From Bacillota bacterium (GTDB lineage Bacteria; Bacillota; Clostridia; Peptostreptococcales; Anaerovoracaceae): a stretch of DNA of 5,306 nt. This document shows, piece by piece, positions 1 through 5,306 of the stretch. The position numbers were made by a program, and so were the translations under genes. How positions within the stretch are numbered: the first letter of the stretch is position 1; each line of letters begins with the position of its first letter. The notes beneath the pieces are model-generated. The model was given only the letters and a program-made list of their open reading frames with translations. It was not told the origin of the DNA and searched no databases. The DNA is taken from positions 1 through 5,306 of the forward strand of contig JAAWDW010000107.1 in NCBI GenBank assembly GCA_022793975.1, written 5' to 3'.

Positions 1-1164
1 ACAAATGATTTGAGTTTCATCAGTCAGATATTTACCATTAGAAATGACATGCCTGCTTATCATATTGACATCCGTTTTGTCAACCAAACCGTCGCCGTTT
101 ACATCTCCGACCATACGTCCGTTTGGAATCGTAATCTTTGCAACCTTTGGTATATTTGCTCCTTTATCCGCAAGTTCAGTATTCATACGGAAAACGTATT
201 CACCAACAAACATAAATGCATCTACACACATATTTTCTTTAGGATTGTCGGCATAAATACGCGCGAACAAAGCGCTTTTGCTGTCGGCGTGCGCTAAAAT
301 ATAAAGCTTGCCATTGTAATGAAGGCTTATATTATTTCCGTCATCACAGGCCTTTTTTATATCCGCAAAATAATAATCCGCCGTATACAAATCGTCCTCG
401 CCTGTAACATTCACCGTAAAATCATCGACAAATACGGATTCACCGCTATATACCGCATCTGCAGTTCCGTCTCCCTCAAATATCTGAACTTTACATTTAG
501 CATCTATCGGCGGACATTTTGTAACATACACTCTGAGTACACCTTCTTTGCACTCTACCTTAGCTATTACATCATAAACGCTGCGTTCAGGTACAAAAAT
601 AATCGCACTGTTCTCTTCTGTTAATCCTGCAATCGCAATATCTTTGCAAAATTGATAATAGTCATCTCTGTAATTTGAATTTGTCTGCCATTCTCCCGAT
701 AAATCTGGCTGCTTTCCGTATTTTAAAATACCTCTTCCGACATTTCGTGCATGTGATATGTCATTGACATTTAATCCTCCGTCATTATTGGCATCAAGAC
801 AGTTTACCGCATCCTCATCCGTAACATATGCAATCTGTGCTATGTGATCTCTGATCAAAGCAGCATCAACCATATCTACTTTTCCGTCATCATTTACATC
901 ACCGAGCATTCTCCCTGCTGGAATTTTTACTGTAACAAATTCCGATTTTTTCTTTAAAATATCTGCGTGTGCGTCAGATGCATTATTATGCTCTTTGATG
1001 AAGTTGTCGATGTCATCTTTCGTTGCAGGCTCTGATACAGCCGATTCGTTTATTCCTTCGGCCTCCGTTTCTGCAGCATTACATTCAAATACTTCTTTGG
1101 ACTGGACTTCATCAAGTGTCTGCCCTCTCAGATTAGGCATTCCGTCTGTTTTTCTTTTAAACAT
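1..1164 (-). CDS. Phage fibre-like structural protein with dockerin-type repeats (C-terminus cut by window edge)
   Basis: 388 codons are open from ATG 1164 to the window edge with no stop. A dockerin-like module spans residues about 85-148, with two calcium-loop repeats at D89-D100 (DVNDDGKVDMVD) and D124-D135 (DANNDGGLNVND), each followed by a short helix. A second module begins at about 350 (loop D354-D365, DVNGDGLVDKTD) and runs off the edge. Between them, residues 154-230 (GEW..N..Y...YYQF..DIAIAGLT) and about 250-330 resemble small beta domains of Firmicutes phage fibres, from family memory. Residues 59-69 (HNNASDAHADI) resemble the H-N-x-x-x-x-A-H-x-D-I motif of phage tail proteins. The N-terminus (MFKRKTDGMPNL) is not a signal peptide, unlike secreted cellulosomal dockerin proteins. 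AAAGGA lies 9 nt upstream of the chosen ATG, and GGAG even closer; Met9 (1140) is a weaker alternative. It follows the tail fibre on the same strand, so a virion adhesin or accessory fibre is the best inference. Its binding partner is unknown. Confidence 0.8.
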   Translation of the reverse strand, partial: MFKRKTDGMPNLRGQTLDEVQSKEVFECNAAETEAEGINESAVSEPATKDDIDNFIKEHNNASDAHADILKKKSEFVTVKIPAGRMLGDVNDDGKVDMVDAALIRDHIAQIAYVTDEDAVNCLDANNDGGLNVNDISHARNVGRGILKYGKQPDLSGEWQTNSNYRDDYYQFCKDIAIAGLTEENSAIIFVPERSVYDVIAKVECKEGVLRVYVTKCPPIDAKCKVQIFEGDGTADAVYSGESVFVDDFTVNVTGEDDLYTADYYFADIKKACDDGNNISLHYNGKLYILAHADSKSALFARIYADNPKENMCVDAFMFVGEYVFRMNTELADKGANIPKVAKITIPNGRMVGDVNGDGLVDKTDVNMISRHVISNGKYLTDETQIIC

Positions 1165-1166
1165 TT

Positions 1167-1179
1167 CTCCAATTCCTTT
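1167..1179 (-). promoter_or_regulatory. Ribosome binding site of the dockerin-repeat gene
   Basis: AAAGGA (1179-1174) lies 9 nt before ATG 1164, and a second purine run, GGAG (1170-1167), lies 2 nt before it. Together they favour ATG 1164 over Met9 at 1140, which has only an A-rich stretch upstream. No clear sigma-70 promoter was found between the terminator and this site. Confidence 0.55.
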
Positions 1180-1194
1180 CCCCGCATTCTCTAC

Positions 1195-1355
1195 CCTTTG
1201 CCGGCTTCGGACACAAAATACGGTCTACATTTTACCGCTGCGCAGGCGGCAGTTTCTTATGAAAAAACATCTCCGCCGAAGCGAAGATGCTTTTCATTTC
1301 AGTAAAATCAGGAGTGCCGGCCGCCGCACGCCAATGCCCGGCCCTGCAAACCCTC
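1195..1355. other. GC-rich structured intergenic block, possible dispersed repeat or structured RNA
   Basis: The 272 bp between the fibre stop (1437) and the dockerin-repeat gene start (1164) hold no convincing gene. The first part (1356-1436) is AT-rich. Bases 1311-1345 then have 28 of 35 G or C, far above the flanking genes, and are followed on the minus strand by the UUCG terminator (1289-1268), a short CCGC/GCGG inverted repeat with a central CTGCGCAG palindrome (1249-1235), and a GCCGGC near 1200-1205. GCTTCGG at 1204-1210 is the complement of CCGAAGC at 1276-1282 in the terminator loop region. Composition unlike its surroundings plus several inverted repeats suggests a dispersed intergenic element or a structured leader. 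I cannot match it to a known riboswitch. Confidence 0.4.
1261..1294 (-). terminator. Rho-independent terminator with UUCG tetraloop
   Basis: Read on the minus strand, a hairpin at 1289-1268 pairs CATCTTCGC with GCGGAGATG (one G-U pair) around a TTCG loop closed by C-G. This is the very stable UUCG tetraloop type. Six T residues (1267-1262) follow immediately, and A residues precede it. It lies 148 nt after the fibre stop and about 100 nt before the dockerin-repeat gene, so it probably ends or attenuates transcription of the tail operon. On the plus strand the same hairpin has a C-A mismatch and only a short TTTT tract, so it is weaker there. Confidence 0.75.
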
Positions 1356-1436
1356 TTTTACTAATACTATATTAACACATGTACTAAGTGACATTCTGCG
1401 TCAACTTTTAGATAACAATAAAAACGCCGATATGAT

Positions 1437-2822
1437 TTATCTTAATGTTATTGATGTTATTTTACCTGACATTGAACCACATATTAAAAATGGTATTTTT
1501 AAACTTAAAGTGGAGTATGTTCTGCTTTCAAAACATGGTAATCCATATACTATTTCAGTAGAGCCTATCCCTTGAATACTTAGATTAAAGAAACTGAGTG
1601 GATTACTGTTGATGAATAAATTTACTTGATGGTCGGTTTCTATATTTATAATCATTGAACATTCAAATATTTCTCTGGTAAAAACCGGATTATCATTTGT
1701 AAATACTAAATCGTTGTGTTTATTAAGAGAAATTATATCAAGGAAATAACTTGTGTCCTCCATTAAGCTTTGAAATCTTGCTGTTATATATCCACATGAA
1801 GTGTCGTGAGTATAATTTTGTCCATTAACATTAAATGATAATGTCGTATCATAGTCTTTTATGTTTGTATTAGCGAACGATGGTACTGATTTTTTTACCC
1901 AACGTTTGTTTGCTGCTGTAGTGTCATTTGATGAAGTATATCCTGTTGGAATGTTTATATCACCTGTTATTGTTCCCCCTGTTAAAGGTAAATATAATGA
2001 TGTTCGCTGATCAACATACTGTTTATTAGCCGCGTCTGTTAGGTCAATAGGTGTGTTTATTCCTTTTACATAGTTTCCTTCTATCGATGATTCTATTCTT
2101 ACAGGCTTGTCATTATCTTCTGATTTTACTTCTATATAAGTGTCTGTCGTTGTTCCAACTGGTAAATCACCATCATAAGGAACAATATCTATCTGTCCGT
2201 TACTGCCTCTTACTATTGTCCTACCCTCTTCAAATATAGTTTGAGTATTTTCCACCTGAACGGTACCACCGTTAAGAGGTAATGCAGCATTTGCTTTGTT
2301 TTCTGCACTGTTTGCCTTGTCCATAGCAGTCTTCACAGCACTCGGTGTTGCCGCTTCTGTTGTACTTGTACTGCTTGTCGAACTATTGAGTTTCGTAATC
2401 CCGTAATATGTCGTAGTTGCAGTCGTGCCATTCTGCATAATCCAATACGTTCCACTATATACAAAATTTACAATAGAATTAGCATACCACTGATATGTAT
2501 TCGGTGCTGTGCTACCGTACTTCTTTATAGACTTTGCACCTGTGCCGTTTACATTAAGCGTCGGCGCAGCTGCACTGTTTGCATATGAAAACTTTACATC
2601 TATTGCAACGCCTGTTTTAAGTTCAAAATCACCTTCAACCGTTACGACCTTGGCAGCCGTAGCTGTCGATGTAGAACATATGCCGTAATATTGTTTGCTT
2701 CCGTCCTGCGCTTTTTTAATTTCTGCATCAATAGTGTCAAAATTCCCATTCAAATCCGCGACATCGACAAAATCATCAGGTGCGGGCTTTTTCAAATTCA
2801 AATTCTTTGTGTATTCTGCCAT
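1437..2822 (-). CDS. Phage tail fibre protein (XkdV position)
   Basis: 461 residues. The N-terminus (YTKNLNLKKPAPDDFVDVADLN..., about 3-38) is the usual baseplate-attachment segment of Firmicutes tail fibres. Residues about 45-130 (YYGICSTSTATAAKVVTV..., PTLNVNGTGAKSI, YWIMQNG) form a small beta domain common in these fibres. Residues 140-175 (YGITKLNSSTS..., ATPSAVKTAMDKAN) match the short phage-fibre repeat with an adjoining helical stretch. Two collar-like motifs, ALPLNGGTV at 180-188 and LPLTGGTITGDI at 278-289, bracket another shaft segment. Residues from about 313 to the end match nothing I recognise and are probably the receptor-binding tip. The start is ATG 2822, not an ATG 57 nt upstream: AGAGGAGG lies 10 nt before it, it forms a TAATG junction with the preceding stop, and the family N-terminus begins exactly there. 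The 3' part is clearly more AT-rich than the 5' part, which suggests exchange of the tip by recombination. It follows the YmfQ-like gene, as xkdV follows xkdU in PBSX. Confidence 0.9.
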   Translation of the reverse strand: MAEYTKNLNLKKPAPDDFVDVADLNGNFDTIDAEIKKAQDGSKQYYGICSTSTATAAKVVTVEGDFELKTGVAIDVKFSYANSAAAPTLNVNGTGAKSIKKYGSTAPNTYQWYANSIVNFVYSGTYWIMQNGTTATTTYYGITKLNSSTSSTSTTEAATPSAVKTAMDKANSAENKANAALPLNGGTVQVENTQTIFEEGRTIVRGSNGQIDIVPYDGDLPVGTTTDTYIEVKSEDNDKPVRIESSIEGNYVKGINTPIDLTDAANKQYVDQRTSLYLPLTGGTITGDINIPTGYTSSNDTTAANKRWVKKSVPSFANTNIKDYDTTLSFNVNGQNYTHDTSCGYITARFQSLMEDTSYFLDIISLNKHNDLVFTNDNPVFTREIFECSMIINIETDHQVNLFINSNPLSFFNLSIQGIGSTEIVYGLPCFESRTYSTLSLKIPFLICGSMSGKITSITLR

Positions 2823-3385
2823 TATGGCAACACCTCCTCTTTTAAATCTTTCCACGTGACCGTTTTTATCACGCTCCACTTATAAGGCTCAAGCATTTTC
2901 CATTTGTTATAAAGAAGCTCGACCGTGAACACCATATTGTACGGCAGCACACGTTCGAGCATTTCCTTTACCGCCTCCTCCTGTTTCTTAGCCGTAAGCG
3001 CAACTTTTACATTTACGGTAAAGTCCGCAGTCAGGATTTTAAGTATATAACCATCCTCTCCGCAGAGTGACGCCAGCATCACATCGAGTCCTTTTTTCGT
3101 ATAAGGAATACTCTCATTATATCTCGTCATAAGCCTGAAACGCCTGTCTTCAAGAGTATCCTTTGCATACGGTGTGATACCGAGCATCTTCTCCCGCCTT
3201 GCAATGCCGTTTTTCGTAGCCTCGGAAATAAACTGATCGTTCATACAGTCCTCGCAAGCCTGCCAGATCGCCGATATTTCCGGGGTTTCTGCATCCATAA
3301 TCGCCCGCATCTCCGTCACATCTTGCAGTACATCGGGCAAATATTCTTTTAAATCAATTTCCCGCACCGTATTAAAATTACGCAT
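2822..3385 (-). CDS. xkdU: YmfQ/DUF2313-family phage tail protein (XkdU-like baseplate protein)
   Basis: 187 residues from ATG 3385. The family, which includes PBSX XkdU and Mu gp48-type proteins, lies between the baseplate J protein and the fibre, and is thought to complete the wedge and connect it to the fibre. Visible family features are the N-terminal DLKEYLPDVLQDVTEMRAIMDAE (11-33), a helical middle with ISEATKNGIARREKMLGI (53-70), the typical LEDRRFRLMTRYNE stretch (78-91), PYTKKGLDVMLASLCGEDGY (94-113), and an alternating beta segment ending VLPYNMVFTVELLYNKW (146-162). There is no signal peptide or membrane segment. The start is slightly ambiguous. A purine-rich GAGGGGG lies 10 nt before ATG 3385 and 4 nt before an in-frame TTG at 3391; ATG was preferred. 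It overlaps the end of the J gene by 8 nt, and its stop shares one base with the fibre start (TAATG), so coupled translation is likely. The gene symbol is by analogy with PBSX. Confidence 0.88.
   Translation of the reverse strand: MRNFNTVREIDLKEYLPDVLQDVTEMRAIMDAETPEISAIWQACEDCMNDQFISEATKNGIARREKMLGITPYAKDTLEDRRFRLMTRYNESIPYTKKGLDVMLASLCGEDGYILKILTADFTVNVKVALTAKKQEEAVKEMLERVLPYNMVFTVELLYNKWKMLEPYKWSVIKTVTWKDLKEEVLP
2833..2840 (-). promoter_or_regulatory. Ribosome binding site that fixes the tail fibre start
   Basis: AGAGGAGG on the minus strand lies 10 nt before ATG 2822 and inside the last codons of the YmfQ-like gene. It supports the internal ATG at 2822 over the longer frame starting at 2879, which has no comparable site and would add 19 residues absent from fibre N-termini. 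Confidence 0.85.
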
Positions 3386-4436
3386 TGGCAAACGACCCCC
3401 TCACCGCAACAGAATCGGGCGACAGGGTAACATTTCCTGCACTCCCGTTCAGCTTGGTGCCCGAAATATCAGCAATTCCGTCAATCGCAAGTAGCCTTGA
3501 TTCAATCTGCGAAACTTTAACAATAAGATTCTCTTCTTTATCCCATGCAGAATTCAAATCAAAATAATATCGGTCAAGCTCCTTTTCTATATAAGGCAGG
3601 CATTCCTGCAAACTCCAATTTTTAGCAAACTCAAGAGAAGTCTCAATATTAATCGTTTCACCGTCCGCACCTGCCACCGTAACTTTATGATCTATAGGCG
3701 CAAGACCTATCCCTTCACCGCTTTCCAGGCTCGGATCAATTTCTGTCTGCACCGAATTTACAAGCTCGGAAGACGGCACGCCGAAATCACTGTCTGTGAT
3801 AACAAGTTTCACCGTGCCGGGTCCGAAAGGCGCTCTGTACACCTTGCAGCCTCCCACACCGTCAAGTGTTTTCGTAATATCGATGTACTGTTTTCTGTTA
3901 AATCCGTATGCCTGATTGGAAAAGCTGTCTATGTATCTGCTTCTGAGTTCCTCTGTACTTTCCTCGTCCTCTCCGTTAATTACAACAGAAGTAAGTTCCG
4001 CGCTTTCCAGCCCGTTTATGTACTCTATCGGAAAAAGCCGTCCGACATAATAATTGGGAGCTGCTCCTGCTGTTTCACAGTTCAAATAGAACCTCCCATC
4101 CGCAATCTTTTCCGTAACGGTCCAGTTATATTTATCACAGTAAAATCTGCTTCCCAAAGGTACATCAATGTTAAATTCCCCGACAGCCTTGGCACACGAT
4201 GCGGGTATCGGTACAATTCCGCGCTCGGCACATCTTTTTATAAGATATTCCCTGCTCGCAGTATCCGCAAAAGTCTCGTTTAAAACCGTATCGAGTGCCG
4301 TATAAATCATTGCGCTTTCCAGCGCATTCGGTGCAAGCGCATCGTATATGATTGAGCCTTCGCGCTTATCGAGAGTATTTGCTGTTCTCGAAAGTTTTTG
4401 CTGCAAAAGCTGCTCGTAAGTTTTATCTTCATACAT
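3378..4436 (-). CDS. xkdT: Baseplate J/gp47-like protein (XkdT-like)
   Basis: 352 residues, the usual length for Firmicutes baseplate J proteins. In contractile tails these form the baseplate wedge, tying the inner baseplate to the fibre network (as P2 gpJ and T4 gp6). Recognisable segments are NTLDKREGSIIYDALAPNALE (20-40), near-invariant at family N-termini; the ADTASREYLIKRCAERGI helix (57-74), where similar proteins have G-x-x-L-D-x-x-A-x-x-x-G-I; the central GEDEESTEELRSRY (155-168); YGFNRKQYIDITKTLDGVGGCKVYR (177-201); the beta-rich C-terminal part with GIGLAPIDHKVTV (242-254); and the terminal SPDSVAVRGSF (339-349). The start is well set: GGAGGTGA lies 7 nt before the ATG, and the ATG overlaps the preceding gene's stop as TAATG. 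The gene is intact and sits in the expected place between DUF2634 and YmfQ. The symbol is by PBSX analogy. Confidence 0.94.
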   Translation of the reverse strand: MYEDKTYEQLLQQKLSRTANTLDKREGSIIYDALAPNALESAMIYTALDTVLNETFADTASREYLIKRCAERGIVPIPASCAKAVGEFNIDVPLGSRFYCDKYNWTVTEKIADGRFYLNCETAGAAPNYYVGRLFPIEYINGLESAELTSVVINGEDEESTEELRSRYIDSFSNQAYGFNRKQYIDITKTLDGVGGCKVYRAPFGPGTVKLVITDSDFGVPSSELVNSVQTEIDPSLESGEGIGLAPIDHKVTVAGADGETINIETSLEFAKNWSLQECLPYIEKELDRYYFDLNSAWDKEENLIVKVSQIESRLLAIDGIADISGTKLNGSAGNVTLSPDSVAVRGSFANA

Positions 4437-4828
4437 TAAATATTCACCTCCGATTCAATGTCCCCGAAAATAGTACGAACGGTAAATGTTACGCGAACGC
4501 TTTTCTTATCGTCATAAAAATCAAAATCGTCTGCCTCCGTAATGCGGTCATCCTGCAGCAAAGCCTCTCTTATACATCTCTTTATTTCCGAAAAAGCATA
4601 TTCTTTATCTTCTCCTATAACATTGCTGTGTTCTGTTCCGTAATTCCGGGAATAGATGAGATGCCCATACCTCTTCGTACTTAAAATCAAGTAAATTGCC
4701 TGACGTACGGACTCAATTCCATCTATTTTGCCTGAAATGCTCCCTCTTTCAATATCAAGCGCATATGTGAGGCTCGGCTCTGTTTTTATTTCAATTCCTG
4801 TAAAATCCGTTTCTGTTTTAGGTATCAT
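4436..4828 (-). CDS. xkdS: DUF2634 protein (XkdS-like, gpW/gp25 superfamily baseplate wedge)
   Basis: 130 residues. DUF2634 proteins are the Firmicutes counterparts of T4 gp25 and P2 gpW, small wedge proteins at the junction of baseplate and sheath that are thought to prime sheath assembly. Diagnostic features are the N-terminal TYALDIERGSISGKIDGIESVRQAIYLIL (21-49), then TKRYGHLIYSRNYGTE (51-66), which carries the tyrosine/asparagine-rich strand of the family, an acidic IGEDKEYAFSEIKRCIREALLQDDRI helix (71-96), and the closing beta hairpin SVRVTFTVRTIFGDIESEV (110-128). The start at ATG 4828 has GGAGGTG 5 nt upstream and overlaps the preceding stop as ATGA. The stop overlaps the J gene start as TAATG. 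Both junctions imply coupled translation. No sign of damage. The symbol is by PBSX analogy. Confidence 0.93.
   Translation of the reverse strand: MIPKTETDFTGIEIKTEPSLTYALDIERGSISGKIDGIESVRQAIYLILSTKRYGHLIYSRNYGTEHSNVIGEDKEYAFSEIKRCIREALLQDDRITEADDFDFYDDKKSVRVTFTVRTIFGDIESEVNI
4444..4451 (-). promoter_or_regulatory. Ribosome binding site of the baseplate J gene
   Basis: GGAGGTGA, a near-complete match to the 16S rRNA anti-Shine-Dalgarno, lies 7 nt before ATG 4436 and within the end of the DUF2634 gene. It confirms the start despite the TAATG overlap. Confidence 0.85.
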
Positions 4829-5208
4829 ACCGGCACCTCCACTCTATCCAAAATAATAAATCTCTGTCCTCCGTCTACGCGCAGCATAATTACTTTTTCA
4901 CCCGTTTTAAGCGCATTATGCACTCTATATATCTTTTTGCCTTTATACGCATGTGAATGGCTCGCAAAAACAGAAGTACCGCTGCCGCCCGATGTTTTTT
5001 CCGTATTATGATCTACAGTCATCTGTACCGTATAATCACGCACTGCATTTGTCAGGATCAGCTGCCACGGCGCAAGCTCCAGCTTTTGGTCTACCTGTAT
5101 TTTAAGCGGCGATGTACTCGTCACTTTTCCGAAAACAAGAGCAGCAGGCTTGCCCGCATCCACAGCTTCTACCGCCGCACGTTTTATATTTCCGAGAAAT
5201 GTATTCAT
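4825..5208 (-). CDS. xkdR: DUF2577 tail protein (XkdR-like)
   Basis: 127 residues from ATG 5208. DUF2577 proteins follow the XkdQ hub gene in PBSX-type tails and are presumed part of the hub or central spike; the precise role is not firmly established as far as I know. Family features are IKRAAVEAVDAGKPAALVFGKVTSTSPLKIQVDQKLEL (8-45); a glycine/serine-rich turn followed by HSHAYKGKK (84-92); and VHNALKTGEKVIMLRVDGGQRFIILDRV (96-123), the strongest signature. The start is uncertain. ATG 5208 begins 1 nt after the upstream stop (TGA-T-ATG) and gives the usual family N-terminus, but no good Shine-Dalgarno lies close to it. An in-frame TTG at 5220 has GGGGTGG 5 nt upstream, and a GTG lies at 5229 (134 residues). 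The 3' end overlaps the DUF2634 start by 4 nt (ATGA). The symbol is by PBSX analogy. Confidence 0.88.
   Translation of the reverse strand: MNTFLGNIKRAAVEAVDAGKPAALVFGKVTSTSPLKIQVDQKLELAPWQLILTNAVRDYTVQMTVDHNTEKTSGGSGTSVFASHSHAYKGKKIYRVHNALKTGEKVIMLRVDGGQRFIILDRVEVPV
4834..4840 (-). promoter_or_regulatory. Ribosome binding site of the DUF2634 gene
   Basis: GGAGGTG lies 5 nt before ATG 4828, inside the last codons of the DUF2577 gene, and supports the start at the ATGA overlap. Confidence 0.8.
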
Positions 5209-5209
5209 A

Positions 5210-5306
5210 TCAATTGACAAATGTACCACCCCGCAGTTTCAAATCCATCAAATGCTGGTTTTGCTTAAATTTATGCGTAACATGCTCTACCAGCAAATAA
5301 TTCTGT
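5210..5306 (-). CDS. xkdQ: C-terminal end of XkdQ-like tail hub protein (5' part outside window)
   Basis: The last 31 codons of an open frame enter from the window edge (first complete codon at 5305) and end at TGA 5212-5210. The peptide includes YLLVEHVTHKFKQNQHLMDL followed by KLRGGTFVN. This resembles the C-terminus of XkdQ-type hub proteins (gp27/gpD-like), which typically end with a V-T-H-x-F-x-x-x-x-H-x-M-x-L-x-L segment. XkdQ proteins form the hub at the tip of the tail tube on which baseplate wedges assemble. Position supports this, since xkdQ directly precedes the DUF2577 gene in PBSX-type modules. Only the tail end is visible, so the identification rests on a short peptide plus synteny. 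Confidence 0.78.
   Translation of the reverse strand, partial: QNYLLVEHVTHKFKQNQHLMDLKLRGGTFVN

Noticed and set aside
319..624. Plus-strand open frame of 101 codons (and a shorter one from 10)
   Set aside because: It lies antisense to the dockerin-repeat gene, whose minus-strand frame is continuous with recognisable motifs; the plus-strand product shows no family features.
1232..1297. Minus-strand 21-residue open frame beginning ATG AAA AGC ATC
   Set aside because: It starts inside the terminator hairpin, has no Shine-Dalgarno sequence, and is explained by the hairpin DNA itself.
995..1375. Plus-strand open frame of 126 codons crossing the intergenic block
   Set aside because: It runs antisense through the start of the dockerin-repeat gene and the terminator hairpin, lacks a clear ribosome binding site, and its low-complexity translation looks like the reverse of GC-rich spacer.
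1371..1415. Possible promoter for the dockerin-repeat gene: TTGACG followed by TAATAT on the minus strand
   Set aside because: The two boxes are about 24 nt apart instead of 16-18, no acceptable -10 box lies at the right distance from TTGACG, and any transcript would meet the UUCG terminator.
1437..1900. Diversity-generating retroelement variable region at the 3' end of the fibre
   Set aside because: No reverse transcriptase, no template repeat and no near-duplicate of the fibre 3' end were seen in the window, and the C-terminus does not resemble a C-type lectin fold. A template outside the window cannot be excluded.
2823..2879. 19-residue N-terminal extension of the tail fibre
   Set aside because: The extension would overlap the YmfQ-like gene by 58 nt, has no suitable ribosome binding site, and precedes the point where the conserved fibre N-terminus begins at a TAATG junction.
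3687..4283. Plus-strand 198-codon open frame inside the baseplate J gene
   Set aside because: It is a shadow frame opposite a clearly recognised, intact baseplate J gene, with no start signal or family resemblance.

Overview
The window is a slice of the late structural region of a contractile-tailed (myovirus-type) phage or prophage. Every convincing gene is on the minus strand, so transcription runs from high to low coordinates. The gene order matches the baseplate and fibre segment of Bacillus PBSX-type prophages (xkdQ-R-S-T-U-V). Strong GGAGG ribosome binding sites, the family affinities and dockerin-type modules point to a Firmicutes host, most likely an anaerobic gut or rumen Clostridia (Ruminococcus/Oscillospiraceae-like). 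The host assignment is inference; no host marker gene is present.

Layout in transcription order: (1) 5306-5210, the last 31 codons of an XkdQ-like tail hub protein, cut by the window edge; (2) 5208-4825, a DUF2577 (XkdR-like) protein; (3) 4828-4436, a DUF2634 (XkdS-like, gpW/gp25 superfamily) baseplate wedge protein; (4) 4436-3378, a baseplate J/gp47-like (XkdT-like) protein; (5) 3385-2822, a YmfQ/DUF2313 (XkdU-like) protein; (6) 2822-1437, a tail fibre; (7) after a 272-bp intergenic stretch containing a GC-rich block and a strong UUCG hairpin terminator, 1164-1, the first 388 codons of a second fibre-like protein carrying dockerin-type calcium-binding repeats, cut by the window edge.

Genes 1-6 are packed with 1-nt gaps or short overlaps (TGA-T-ATG, ATGA, TAATG, an 8-nt overlap, TAATG), as expected of a translationally coupled assembly operon. 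XkdQ-, R- and S-like proteins would form the hub and inner baseplate, J and YmfQ the wedge that links the inner baseplate to the fibres, and the fibre would contact the host.

The least ordinary item is gene 7. It has dockerin-like repeats but no signal peptide, carries fibre-like beta domains, and lies directly downstream of the tail fibre. This suggests a virion protein that uses a dockerin fold rather than a secreted cellulosome enzyme. The remaining genes are a standard tail module.
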